Positions 9,508 to 19,205 of a DNA stretch of 64,000 nucleotides are shown piece by piece. The DNA comes from Polychytrium aggregatum (taxonomy: Eukaryota > Chytridiomycota > Chytridiomycetes > Polychytriales). The translations under genes were made by a program, and so were the position numbers. The notes under the pieces were generated by a model. It was not told the DNA's origin and did no database searches. It saw only the letters and a program-made list of their open reading frames with translations. The DNA is taken from assembly GCF_025602895.1 (NCBI RefSeq), contig NW_026516240.1:1-64000 (forward strand), read 5' to 3'. Each line of letters begins with the position of its first letter. Within the stretch, counting starts at the first letter, position 1.

Positions 9508-11997
9508 ATGACCAGCAAGCTCCTTATCCACCAGCACCAGGACAGACCACCATGGTACATCTCGCCCAGCGACATCACCGACCGCTCAGCCAGCCCCATC
9601 GGCCGTGGTGGGTTTGGTGGGGTGTTCACTGGCAGCTACTTTGGCACCCAAGTCGCCATCAAGCAGCTTCTCGGCGCTCCAAACGACCCCGAGCTCGCCA
9701 GCTACCACCATGAGATCGAGGTTTGGCAGAATCTCAGCCACCCCCACGTCCTCCCACTCCTCGGAGCCTGCGACAAGGGCGACGCCGGCGAAAAGATCAC
9801 TCCGTTCATGGTCTCTCCGTTCATGCCAAACGGCACGCTTCGTGACTATGTGGCCAACAACAACATTTCCCTCGAGAAGAAACTCAGTCTCTTGTACCAG
9901 GTTGCAGCGGCCCTGGCCTATCTGCACGCCAGAAGCATCATCCACGGCGACCTCAAGGCAGCCAACGTCCTCTTGGACAAATCCTTCCAGGCCATCGTCA
10001 CCGACTTTGGCTTGTCCAGAACCAAGCACACCTCGGCCTCGATGAACCCCAATCGAAATGGCGGCTCGACCAGTGGCACCGAGGGATACATGGCTCCCGA
10101 GATGCTCGACGATGAGAATCCGACTGGCACCACGATGATGACCGATGTCTATGCCTTCGCCATCACCATGTACGAAGTACTGAACAATGCCGATCCGGTT
10201 TGGGTTTCCAACGATGGTCAAGCGATGAAAGGCGAAGCTATCAGGGGGTTGGTCTGCAATGGCCAGAGACCCTCCCGATTCGATGGCATCCCCGACGACA
10301 TCTGGTTGCTCGTCGAACAGTGCTGGCACCAAGACCCATCCATGCGTCCCACCTTTGGGGACATCGCGTCGATTCTCGCTCCCTTCGAAGATGTTACTTC
10401 ATTCCCGATTCCCGCCGACACCGCCAGCTCTGCGTCGCCACGTCGACTCGAGTCCCCGACTCTGGCCCAGAGACTCACCACCGGCTATGGCCTCCCGCGG
10501 GCAGTGATCATGGGTATCCAGCGGGGTGACGCCGACGCCCATATCACTGCCGCCCACACGGTGTCGGACGGCAAGCCGGCCAACGACCCTGCCTGGACAA
10601 CTGCCGCCGAGCTGTATCAGGCAGCCGCCGACAAGGGGAGTGTCGAGGCCGCCTCCGAGCTTGCATGGCTGCATTTCACGGGCATCGGCATCACCAAGAG
10701 CGACACTGAGGCCTTCGCCTACTGGCAAGTTGTTCATAACAAGGCGAAGGACGCCACCATGAAACCCATTGCCACATTCATGATGGGCTGGTGCTGCTAT
10801 CTTGGCCGTGGAACTCGCCAAGACGAACCCAGGGCCAACCAACTCCTGCGCGAGAGCAAGACTGCCGAGTTTCCGTATGGCGAGAGCTCAATCCACGGAC
10901 TGGAAACGCAATGTTCCTCCTCGACTGCCGCTCGATTCTTCGGCTTGTGCCAACTCGGAACGGAGCACGACTGGTTCTGCAAGCACCTGGCTGCACGTTG
11001 CTTGATCGGCGGCTTTGGAGCCGACAAAGACCCGCAACTCGCCGTGCGGTTGCTGCAAGTACTTGCGGACCAAGGTCATGCCATCAGTCAGTATGCATTT
11101 GCTGATTGCTACCTGGGGGGTCTTGGCGTTCCTCAAGATGACGCCAAGGCTGTTGAACTGTATCGCCGAGGTGCAGCTCAAGGTCACTTGTGGTCGATTC
11201 TGAATGTCGGGCTCCGCTATGCGAACAGTCAAGGTGTCACCCAGGACGATGACCAGGCTGTCGAGTGGTATCGCAGGGCTGCCGAGATGGGAATGGCGGC
11301 TGCACAGAACCAACTGGGGTTTTCCTACTACAACGGCAAAGGTATCACTCAAGACTATGCCCAGGCTTTTGAATGGTACACAAAAGCTGCTAATCAGGGG
11401 CATACAGATGCCCAGTGCAATCTCGGTAGCTGCTACTACCACGGACATGGTGCCGTCCAGGACTATGCCAAGGCTGTCGAGTGGTTCACCAAATCTGCTG
11501 ATCAGGGCAATGTATGGGGTCAATGCAACCTCGGCAATTGCTTCTACCACGGGCATGGTGTCGTCCAAGACCATGCCAAAGCTGTCGAGTGGCTCACCAA
11601 GGCCGCCAATCAGGGGAATGCAATAGCCCAAACCGGTCTTGGTAACTGCTACCGTGATGGCGAAGGAGTAATCCAGGATTATACAAAGGCCGTTGAATGG
11701 TTCACCAGGGCTGCCGATCAGGGAAATGCAGTTGCTCAGAACAATCTCGGTAACTGCTATTACAAAGGTGAAGGTGTCGCCCAGGACTATGCCAAGACTC
11801 TCGAGTGGTTCACCAAGGCTGCGAATCAAGGAAATGCAGTTGCTCAGAACAACCTTGGTAACTTCTATCACAATGGCAGAGGTGTCACCAAGAGCATCGA
11901 GACTGCCCGACACTGGTACCGTAAAGCGGCTGACCAGGGTAACATAACCGCCCAAAACAACCTCGCCAAACTAGGCGGGGGCTGCAATATCCAGTGA
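9508..11997 (+). CDS. TKL-type protein kinase with C-terminal Sel1 repeats
   Basis: Single exon, 829 residues. The start MTSKLLIHQ at 9508 is chosen over an upstream in-frame start at 9208 because the upstream part overlaps the NLR gene and lacks similarity. The kinase domain spans about 25-310: glycine loop GRGGFGG (32-38), VAIK with Lys52, catalytic loop HGDLKAAN (Asp148, Asn153), DFG (166-168), GTEGYMAPE and DVYAFAITMYEV. HGDLKxxN is typical of the tyrosine-kinase-like/RIPK group. All catalytic residues are present, so it should be active. From about residue 350 to the end there are about eleven Sel1 units (pattern GxCYYxGxGVxQDYxKAVEWxTKAAxQGN), several nearly identical. Sel1 solenoids usually bind protein partners. 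It is divergent from the NLR and may act with it; that is inference. A decayed relative lies at 3310-4425. Confidence 0.92.
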   Translation: MTSKLLIHQHQDRPPWYISPSDITDRSASPIGRGGFGGVFTGSYFGTQVAIKQLLGAPNDPELASYHHEIEVWQNLSHPHVLPLLGACDKGDAGEKITPFMVSPFMPNGTLRDYVANNNISLEKKLSLLYQVAAALAYLHARSIIHGDLKAANVLLDKSFQAIVTDFGLSRTKHTSASMNPNRNGGSTSGTEGYMAPEMLDDENPTGTTMMTDVYAFAITMYEVLNNADPVWVSNDGQAMKGEAIRGLVCNGQRPSRFDGIPDDIWLLVEQCWHQDPSMRPTFGDIASILAPFEDVTSFPIPADTASSASPRRLESPTLAQRLTTGYGLPRAVIMGIQRGDADAHITAAHTVSDGKPANDPAWTTAAELYQAAADKGSVEAASELAWLHFTGIGITKSDTEAFAYWQVVHNKAKDATMKPIATFMMGWCCYLGRGTRQDEPRANQLLRESKTAEFPYGESSIHGLETQCSSSTAARFFGLCQLGTEHDWFCKHLAARCLIGGFGADKDPQLAVRLLQVLADQGHAISQYAFADCYLGGLGVPQDDAKAVELYRRGAAQGHLWSILNVGLRYANSQGVTQDDDQAVEWYRRAAEMGMAAAQNQLGFSYYNGKGITQDYAQAFEWYTKAANQGHTDAQCNLGSCYYHGHGAVQDYAKAVEWFTKSADQGNVWGQCNLGNCFYHGHGVVQDHAKAVEWLTKAANQGNAIAQTGLGNCYRDGEGVIQDYTKAVEWFTRAADQGNAVAQNNLGNCYYKGEGVAQDYAKTLEWFTKAANQGNAVAQNNLGNFYHNGRGVTKSIETARHWYRKAADQGNITAQNNLAKLGGGCNIQ

Positions 11998-12376
11998 CCC
12001 CCCTCTATATTCTCAATGTATTGCACCGCCGTTGCTGCGATTTGTATCCGTTTACGAGAGGTGTATTGATCCAAGGCAAATGGTCATCAGTACCACGCGA
12101 TACCCGGCAATGGATGAACTAAAGTAAGCAAGCAAGCTCGTGCACCCTGTTGCGGCTCTCACGGGCTCTCCACCCTACACGACGAACAATGCCGAGCTTG
12201 TGGATCCCAAGTTATTCGATGTTTCTTTTGGTTGATGAACACCATCAGTTGTTATGGGTAGCATTGTGTGTATACTTGTATGCGTTGAGTTTGAAAAACA
12301 TCATCAATCAGCCGATATTGACCGATCGTAGCCACTCTGCAAGTCCATTGATTGGTATCTTGGTGTCTGGGCTGTG
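11998..12376. other. 3' flank of the kinase gene, no feature seen
   Basis: Only short, frame-inconsistent ORFs occur between the kinase stop and the second copy of the dispersed repeat. Nothing further is supported. Confidence 0.4.
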
Positions 12377-12590
12377 TTCGAATGAGTGCTGGGCGATATC
12401 GGGCATCGACGAGGTTGTTCTGACTTCAGTTTGGCTTTGGTGGGTGGCAGATGATGCTGTGATTGAAGCAGGCTCGTTCATGCTGGCCATATTGACGGAG
12501 ACAGGAAGGAAGTGGGTGATGGCCATGGCGATGGACAGGAGTCAGAGGGACGAGGTGGAGAAGCAACCCAAGCACTGGCAACCCAAGTAC
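12377..12590. repeat. Dispersed direct repeat, copy 2
   Basis: Partner of 4542-4754 in the same orientation. It shares the GGGCGATATCGGGCATCGAC core and the downstream GTTCATGCTGGCCAT stretch, with small indels. It lies about 380 bp after the kinase stop codon. Confidence 0.8.
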
Positions 12591-12669
12591 TGGCACCCAA
12601 CCCTTGGCAATTGAAAGCACACCACAGCACACATGCATTGATGCTTTCAGTGATGTTCCGCATATTTTG

Positions 12670-13022
12670 TGAGGTCGCTCAGCCGCAAGGACACCCTGCT
12701 CCCGTTCAAATGCGGCACTGCCATTGAGTTCCCACCGGATGATCCGACGAGCCCGCTTGGACGACGTTTGCTCGCTGCCATCGACTACGAATACCACGAA
12801 CGAGCAATGAGACCCGCCACTCCCACTCACACTGAGGTGATGGACATGATCCGATCCATCATGAAGACTCGCGAGGATCAGACCGACATCATGCCGGACT
12901 TTGGTTCCCTTGGCATCCCTGGTGGCCATCCAAATCGAGCCCAAATGGAAGCTCATCTTGGCCACCAACCACATCCCAAACATTGTCTTCACCTCCGACC
13001 CGAGCCATGCCACTTTCAGACG

Positions 13023-13109
<87 letters not shown>

Positions 13110-13476
13110 TTTCCCACCAGTTTGTTCAGAAGAAACCAGGACTCATCCTGGGCCCAACCAACTTCCAGTGACAGCTCCCTGGAATCAAATCCCCACGGAT
13201 GCATGGGAGTGTACATTCATCGGTGAGCTGATCCGACGATTTCCAAATGCATTTGATCCCGGCAGACCCATCGACTCTGAAGTCTTCATTCCCAGCGAGG
13301 TCCAGGCATTCACACACTCCAGCATCACCAACCAGGACTACATGGCCTCAGTACACCATCACACGATTGGAAAGCTCCACCCAGACGTCTTGAAGAGCTC
13401 ACTCACCGCCAAGAACCTCAGAGTCCATGACGGTGCTGCCATTGTGGCCATCGCAGGTCCCAAGGCGATCGAGTGA
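12670..13476 (+). pseudogene. Broken ORFs, weak SF3-helicase-like motif
   Basis: Two overlapping frames look protein-like. The second (about 12901-13476) reads EPKWKLILATNHIPNI, then a DPSHATFRRI stretch, then an isoleucine run encoded by an ATC microsatellite, then further sequence ending VAIAGPKAIE. The pattern of a hydrophobic strand, an Asn in ATNHIP and a downstream RR about 18 residues later resembles motif C and the arginine region of superfamily-3 helicases (P4/D5 type), as found in mobile elements and large DNA viruses. No Walker A is visible upstream in a matching frame, so it would be a remnant. The resemblance is short and could be chance. The microsatellite has probably expanded inside an old coding region. 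Confidence 0.3.
13022..13108. repeat. ATC trinucleotide microsatellite
   Basis: About 28 uninterrupted CAT/ATC units. It generates poly-His, poly-Ile and poly-Ser frames on plus and poly-Asp and poly-Met frames on minus; these should not be taken as proteins. Confidence 0.98.
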
Positions 13477-13575
13477 TGGCTGAACACTGCTCCATGAGTC
13501 GTGTGCTGCATGGTCCGTGTAGTAGATTGAATAGTGGCTGTTGGGGGTGTGCATCCGTCAAGACTCGAGCACAGA

Positions 13576-13655
13576 GGGAGTGGGAACTGGACTGGGACAC
13601 CGAGTGGGAGCTGGACTGGGACACCGAGTGGGAACTGGACTGGGAAACCGAGGGT
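13576..13655. repeat. 24-bp minisatellite
   Basis: About three units of a 24-bp repeat (GGGACACCGAGTGGGAACTG plus 4 bp), with single-base variation between units. Confidence 0.85.
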
Positions 13656-13811
13656 CAAGAGCGAAGCCAAGGACGTATGATGGATTCAAGAACAAGGATG
13701 CAAAGGAAAACAGGTGGCAAGACGAAGACCGAACACAAAATGTGACGACTCGTCCAGTGACCGACCGTGGGCATGAGGATGGCATGCACAGGAGCAGCAG
13801 ATTGGCCGGAT

Positions 13812-13928
13812 GTGGGTGATTGCTGGGTGATTGCTGGGTGATTGCTGGGTGATTGCTGGGTGATTGCTGGGTGATTGCTGGGTGATTGCTGGGTGATTGC
13901 TGGGTGATTGCTGGGTGATTGCTGGGTG
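13812..13928. repeat. 11-bp minisatellite next to the repeat B border
   Basis: About eleven near-perfect copies of GATTGCTGGGT. The array ends about 20 bp before inverted repeat B begins (13951); the other copy, B', has no such array at its matching edge. Confidence 0.95.
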
Positions 13929-14038
13929 GATGTTGGACGTTGCTGGATGGATTGTTCAAGTCAAGTGCTGGATGATTTGTCGGATGATGATTCAATCAAA
14001 CCCCAGTCATATATGCTATGCGGTGTAACATCCACCGA

Positions 14039-14122
14039 CCGACGATAGCTCAGTTGGTAGTAGCATCAGACTGTAGTGAACGAGCAATCTGAGGGTCCCC
14101 GGTTCGACTCCGGGTCGTCGGA
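14039..14122 (+). tRNA. tRNA-Tyr (GTA) with a 10-nt intron
   Basis: The acceptor stem is CCGACGA (14039-14045) paired with TCGTCGG (14115-14121), discriminator A. The anticodon arm reads CAGACTGTA, then 10 extra bases (GTGAACGAGC), then AATCTG. Removing them restores a normal CTGTAAA loop with anticodon GTA. The intron sits just after the anticodon, as in other eukaryotic tRNA-Tyr genes. An identical copy is at 21782-21865, minus. Confidence 0.95.
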
Positions 14123-14127
14123 TTCCA

Positions 14128-14200
14128 GCCTTCTTGGCTCAGTTGGCAGAGCGTCTGCCTAGTAAGCAGAAGGTCACCAGTTCAATTCTGGTAGAAGGCA
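14128..14200 (+). tRNA. tRNA-Thr (AGT)
   Basis: 73 nt, no intron. Acceptor GCCTTCT (14128-14134) pairs with AGAAGGC (14193-14199), discriminator A14200. The anticodon loop CTAGTAA gives anticodon AGT. Only 5 bp separate it from tRNA-Tyr, so the two may be co-transcribed. A second copy is at 21704-21776, minus. Confidence 0.96.
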
Positions 14201-14545
14201 TTCCTTTTTCTTTCCCTGCTCCTGGTCCTGGTCCTGTTCTTGTTCCTGTTGCATCTCGCTCTCTCCTTTGTTGTTGCTGATGCTGCTTCTGCTCGGTGCT
14301 GCTGCCTCACCTCATCGTTGCTGTTGCGGTTTGCATGGTGCGTTTGTTGCGCTGATCAACTCGCACTGTGTTTTTGTGCTCAGTCCCCATCGTGTGTTGC
14401 GCTTCTGTCCACTTGCATCCATATCGTCGTGCCCGTGCATTTTGTTCGCCCCAGTGTCTATCACCGTGCCTAACCAAACTCGCTTGAAGCTTCGGAACGA
14501 TCTTGTTCTCTCCGTGACAATCTTCCAAATTTTTCCTTTCCTCGA

Positions 14546-14905
14546 CTATCTCGAGCTCAATCCCTTCATCCGTTGCATCGGGATACTTTCGTAACATCGC
14601 CAGAGTGTTTGTACTTCTTCATCTCTCAATATATTGACCCCAAACGCTGGTAGAATCGCACCACTCCTTGTCTCTTCCCGACTCACAGCGTCTTCCACCA
14701 CTTCATCAGCGAGGCAGCCACAATTGTTTGGAACCTCCCATTCAATGTGTGAGAATGGGATGTCCGCATACCCAATCATCGTGAAATCGACAACCCAGTA
14801 CTGATTGGCCTTTGAAGTTTCTATTCGTGGGTGTTTGTCTATCGCTACATTTATCGAATTCTTTGATCTTATTATTAGCGGGAGTTTCCATTGTTTGCAC
14901 ATCAT
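14546..14905 (-). CDS. Hypothetical protein in an AT-richer island
   Basis: An open frame of 119 codons starting with two ATGs (MMCKQWKLPL). The product is not low-complexity and contains a plausible hydrophobic strand (YWVVDFTMIGYADIPF) and an acidic helix-like stretch. I do not recognise a family. The surrounding 14.5-15.3 kb is visibly richer in A+T than the rest of the window. It may be a remnant of a longer coding region or a foreign insert. No splice extension could be supported. Confidence 0.25.
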   Translation of the reverse strand: MMCKQWKLPLIIRSKNSINVAIDKHPRIETSKANQYWVVDFTMIGYADIPFSHIEWEVPNNCGCLADEVVEDAVSREETRSGAILPAFGVNILRDEEVQTLWRCYESIPMQRMKGLSSR

Positions 14906-16880
14906 GAGTGATCTCGGATTGCCGAAGATCCTTGTCCCCTCTTGAGCTATCCTGATTTCTGGTTAGGAACGGAATAGCTTATCCTCATGAAATTGATCGC
15001 ACATTTAATAAAAGCCTCACTGTCATCCCCTCGAAATCACGGCGATCATTAAATATGACATGTTAGCATCTCCTCCCGTTATGCTGATCCGTTGTTTGTC
15101 TTTGGCCAGATATATACGGTCTCAAATGGCTTTCGGTGACACATTCACTTTGTTAGGCATGAGATTGTGTGTGGGTCTGGTGCTGGTCATATTTCGTATG
15201 GTCAATTTGGTTCCTTGCGATTCATCATTCGATGCCCTCCTGTTGATCATTGGTGGACCCATTATAGGTGGCAGGACAGTCGATAGCTTCTCAAGGGATA
15301 TCGTCTTGGTTGTTTGGCTTCCTAGGGTTCATAGTATCAAACGGTGCAAGCTCACAGGACAGCAGTGCTTGGTAGAGACCATCAGGGTGCGTGCCGATGG
15401 GTCCATGAGCGAAGGTAATCGAAAGTGCGTCGTGCATCTCAATAAGCTCAATATTGCACCGCCGGGATCTTCTGTCGGACGTGTGTCATGGCCCACTTTG
15501 AGGCGGGACTCCCGGCTCCAATCAGTTGGTAACGGAAACACCAGTCGCGATAGCCACATCGATGACAGCCAGTTGCTAAGCGATGTGGGGATAAATATCA
15601 CTCATGCGTAGGAGATTGTCAGTACTCGGGATATCCCAAACTGGGCTCGACGCAGCACCACTTGGTCTTACGTCATAGCTCCTCCCATCTAGCTGTTGGC
15701 AGCCCATGTATTCTCGCTCAAAAATAACCCACTCCAAATCGGCTCGCATTGTGAGGCATCCCTCTACCAGCTGCGTGGAAGGTTGCAATGGCGAGACGGT
15801 CAAAGTTGCTGCCCACGAGAGAAACTCAACCGACAGCTGCAGGTGTCGACTTGGATATTGCTTTCCTTGCCCGTGCAGTCTTGACTGCCGCATCGGGGCG
15901 ATGGTTTGCTTGATGCATCTCGAGTCAGGGTATCCATGAACAGCAAATTTGATCAGCACCCCCCCCTGCCCTCCCCAAACAGCCCTTTCAAGCAACGTCG
16001 ACATGGGATCCTGGTCATTCCCCAAAGAGGCGCATCAACCTTCGTGGAGCTTGGTGGCCATGGATTCCGGAGGGTGGCGGGGCTCGTCTTGCCTCTGCCG
16101 GCGAGCAATCAGGCACAAACGGCGCCCGGACGAGGAGACAGACTCCACTCCTGCTCCAGAGACAAGGGCGAGGGAGGAATCCCGCGTCGCGATCTGCCCA
16201 CCTGCTCGACGGATCGACCTCAGCCGGCCGCCTTGATCACCTGACTCGGTCATGGGGTGAAAGGAGGCCAGGCCACACGAGCACCCTGCTTGTTGCGGAT
16301 GCGGGCGCCTCATTGGCCTCGGCTCGATTTCGGCTACACAACAACGGACACTTGGCACGGCAGCAACGACGCCCCTTCATGGCCAGCGGTCCGGTGCGGC
16401 AAAGAGGCCTGGCAGAGGGTATCCAGCTGTGTGGAACGTCGTGCAGCATCATCCCAAGGTCAACCCCCTCTGTGATCCAGGCTCTGGCACAGTATCTGTG
16501 GCTGACGAGTCGGACATGTCCTTGCTGCTGGTTGGCTGTGCGGGCCGCTCACCCGCCGGTTGGAGGGTATCATGTGCGACCAGCCTCGGACCATGTGGTG
16601 CTTGCGAATGCACACGCCGCCACGATGGAGACACAACAGCCAAGCCAATACCGCGACAGGGCGGCAGAGCTGCGTCCCTCCAAACTGGCAGCGACAATAC
16701 CAGAACAGCCACAGGCTGAGGACTAAACTGTGATGTACACTTGACCAGCCTCCCAGGATACACAGAAATTGCGCCAAGGACGCGGGAACCGAGCAACCAG
16801 GAACAAGCAAGGCGGCGTCGTGGGATCATGACCTCGCCAGGCAGGGGCCGTTGTCCTCGGCGACCCCCTGCGCGGCCGGC
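14906..16880. other. No supported gene
   Basis: The left part (to about 15300) is AT-richer and the right part is GC-rich. Several 80-180 codon ORFs occur on both strands, but none has recognisable motifs, a repeated domain or splice continuity. The last ~80 bp hold the promoter of the UNC93-like gene. Confidence 0.4.
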
Positions 16881-16886
16881 TGCAGA

Positions 16887-16893
16887 TATAAAA
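16887..16893 (+). promoter_or_regulatory. TATA box of the UNC93-like gene
   Basis: TATAAAA lies 64 bp before the ATG at 16957, and the start codon has a good context (GTCGCCATGG). Confidence 0.65.
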
Positions 16894-16956
16894 CGACCAC
16901 CCGCGGCGACCCATCTGCTCTCACCATCCTCTTCATCCTCCCCCCGATCAGTCGCC

Positions 16957-18321
16957 ATGGCCATCTCCAAGGCTCCCCTCGCTCAAGTCATCCTTCTTGG
17001 ACTCGTTTGCTTCGGTTGTCCGGGCATGTACAACGCCCTCAACAACCTCGGTGCTGGTGGTGGCACTGACCCCACCACTGGCAGTAACGCCAACGCCGCC
17101 CTCTACACCACCTTTGCCCTCTTTGGTCTCTTCGGTGGTGCCTTCAACAACATCCTCGGTCCCCGCATCCAGATGTTCGTTGGTGGCCTGACTTACTCTC
17201 TCTACATCGGTGCTTCCCTCAACAACGATCTCTCCGGCGGTGCCGCGGGCTCTTCCGGCGCCAAGGCTTTCTTCATCGTTGCCGGCGCCATTCTCGGTGT
17301 TGGTGCTGGTCTCCTGTGGTCTTCCCAGGGTGCTCTCATCATGGCCTACCCTACTGAGGAGAAGAAGGCCACCTACTTTGCCATCTTCTGGATCATCTTC
17401 AACCTTGGCTCCGTCTTTGGCAACAGTGTCGGTCTGATCCTCAACTTCAACAACCCCGATGTTGCCATCTCCACTGGCACCTTCGGCGCTTTCATTGGCA
17501 TTACTGTCCTTGGTGCCTCTTGCGCTCTCCTCCTTGCTGACCCCAAGACCGTCGTCCGTGCTGATGGCACCCCCGTCGAGGTCATCACCCAAGGCAACAT
17601 TGCCAGCGAGTCCATCGAGGTCCTCAAGCTCTTTGGCAACTGGCGCCTGCTCCTCATGGCTCCCTGCTTCTTGGCTTCCAACTACTTCTACGCCTACCAG
17701 TTCGGCTACATCAATGGTCATTTCTACAACGTCCGCTCCGGCTCGTTCAACGCCATCTTCTACTGGGCTTTCCAGGCTCTTGGATCCTATGTTATCTCCA
17801 AGTTCCTTGACAACGAGAAGTGGTCCCGCCACACTCGCTCCCGTATCGGCCTCGCCATCGTCTTTATTGGCAACACTGCTCTCTGGATCGGTGCCATCAT
17901 CTACCAGCAGACCGCCTTCAACGATGTTGCTCCCGGCACTCCCCTTGGCAAGACCCGTGTTGATCTGTTCGGTACCCCCGGCCAGACCCACCCCGCCATG
18001 TGGGGCATCACCATTATGTACGTCCTGATGGCTGCCCTCGATGCCATGTTCCAGTCCTATGCCTACTGGATCATGGGTGCCCTCACCAACGACTACGCCA
18101 CCCTGTCCCGCTATGGTGGTTTCTACAAGGGTCTCCAGTCTTTCGGTAGTGCCATCTCCTGGATCGTTGGTGGTGTTGTTGGTGCTCCCGTCTGGACCCA
18201 GCTTATCATCACTGTTGTCCTCGTCATTGGCTCTCTCCCCATTGCCTATGCCACCGTCAACTCCGTCAAGGACACCTCCAAGTCCGATGACGAGGCTGCC
18301 AAGGCTGCCGCCAAGGCCTAA
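16957..18321 (+). CDS. UNC93-like MFS membrane protein
   Basis: Single exon, 454 residues beginning MAISKAPLAQVILLGLVCFG. About eleven or twelve hydrophobic helices are visible. Sequence typical of the fungal UNC93/DUF895 branch of the major facilitator superfamily includes CFGCPGMYNALNNLG near the N terminus, LLWSSQGALIMAYPTEEKKA around residue 130, and FNLGSVFGN soon after. The C-terminal tail is short and rich in Lys, Ala and Asp, so probably cytosolic. Fungal relatives are mostly uncharacterised; UNC93 proteins regulate ion channels or trafficking in animals, and a transport substrate here is unknown. Codon use is strongly biased to C-ending codons, suggesting high expression. A TATA box lies 64 bp upstream. 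Antisense frames are open but are codon-bias shadows. Confidence 0.9.
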   Translation: MAISKAPLAQVILLGLVCFGCPGMYNALNNLGAGGGTDPTTGSNANAALYTTFALFGLFGGAFNNILGPRIQMFVGGLTYSLYIGASLNNDLSGGAAGSSGAKAFFIVAGAILGVGAGLLWSSQGALIMAYPTEEKKATYFAIFWIIFNLGSVFGNSVGLILNFNNPDVAISTGTFGAFIGITVLGASCALLLADPKTVVRADGTPVEVITQGNIASESIEVLKLFGNWRLLLMAPCFLASNYFYAYQFGYINGHFYNVRSGSFNAIFYWAFQALGSYVISKFLDNEKWSRHTRSRIGLAIVFIGNTALWIGAIIYQQTAFNDVAPGTPLGKTRVDLFGTPGQTHPAMWGITIMYVLMAALDAMFQSYAYWIMGALTNDYATLSRYGGFYKGLQSFGSAISWIVGGVVGAPVWTQLIITVVLVIGSLPIAYATVNSVKDTSKSDDEAAKAAAKA

Positions 18322-18764
18322 ACTGGTGTTATCATCAACATCACCTGATATGGCACTATCACCTGTCCCCATCCACTCCGACCACCACCCCCTTCCCTCA
18401 CTTCCGCTATTTCTAGCTCGAAACTGAGACTCTTGAATGAAAATGTAAAGCTTCTATGCAAGTCAGAATAATAAATTGACTTTGAAACTCCGAGCCCATC
18501 TGATCTGTGTCTGCAGCGAAAGTGAGAGTATCTCGGCCACCGGTGTGGCAATTGATCCTGATTGTCTGTTGAGTATTTTGCATGGCACTGCCCTGGGGGT
18601 GATATCAGTTGCTCAGTTTGCCTCGTTGGTTTGGTTGGTTCCAACAGAGCCTGATACGTCGAGGATGAGCACTCCACAGGTCCACCACAGTCCTCCGTCT
18701 CCAGCAGAAGCCCAGTCCGGCTGGTGACATCAGAATAAATAGCTGATGAGTGCCATTTCGGACC
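18322..18764. other. Intergenic, no feature seen
   Basis: 3' flank of the UNC93-like gene up to the inner border of repeat arm A'. AATAAATTG-like sequence near 18468 could serve in 3'-end formation. Nothing else is visible. Confidence 0.4.
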
Positions 18765-18995
18765 GCCTTCATACTGGAGTCGATATCGAAGGGGTGTGTG
18801 TTACGCCGTGTCCCTCACACAATGCCGAACGTCACCCATCCAAGTTGTGCACCGGTCATCCCGACCGATGAACACACAGACACAGACACACAGACACACA
18901 GGCGGAGCATTCATCGCCCGTGTGTCCTCAGAAACGGGACATATGAGGCCGAGGCATCTGCCGACGTCATCAGGACATATTCCCGCCGCCGTAAC

Positions 18996-19003
18996 CTATA
19001 TAG
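18996..19003 (+). promoter_or_regulatory. TATA-like element upstream of 7TM gene copy 2
   Basis: CTATATAG about 203 bp before the chosen ATG (19206). The distance is long for a TATA box, so the leader would be about 170 nt or the true start would be an earlier codon. The same element occurs in arm A. Confidence 0.35.
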
Positions 19004-19205
19004 CGCGTATGGCATTGCTCCCCCGGCCCTGTCCCGGATCTATCCTCAGCGGCACTTCTCGAGCCCGGCCACATCGCTTGGAAGCCGACACTGTCTTGCC
19101 ATCAACTTTGGCACTGTTCTCTCAATCCCGAGTGCCTCCGACGTCCATATCGTCGCGTATTCAACCTCTGTCGATCCAGCCCTCAAGACCATCCAGACCA
19201 CAGCC

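Larger units (their letters stand above)
13951..14451. repeat. Inverted repeat arm B (left copy)
   Basis: Reverse complement of 21415-21953. Positions pair with a constant sum of 35904 over the tRNA genes. The right copy is longer by short insertions in the pyrimidine-rich stretch and in the segment after the tRNAs. The pairing stops at TTCGCCC (14451/21415). It carries tRNA-Tyr and tRNA-Thr. Confidence 0.93.

Noticed and set aside
13021-13110. Poly-His, poly-Ile, poly-Ser, poly-Asp and poly-Met frames
   Set aside because: These all come from one ATC microsatellite read in different frames; none is a protein by itself.
13812-13928. Regular short repeats as a CRISPR array
   Set aside because: Units are contiguous with no spacers; it is a minisatellite.
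16948-18372. 474-codon minus ORF opposite the UNC93-like gene
   Set aside because: Composition is Gly/Glu/Asp shadow of a C-biased coding strand; the plus strand encodes a recognisable membrane protein.
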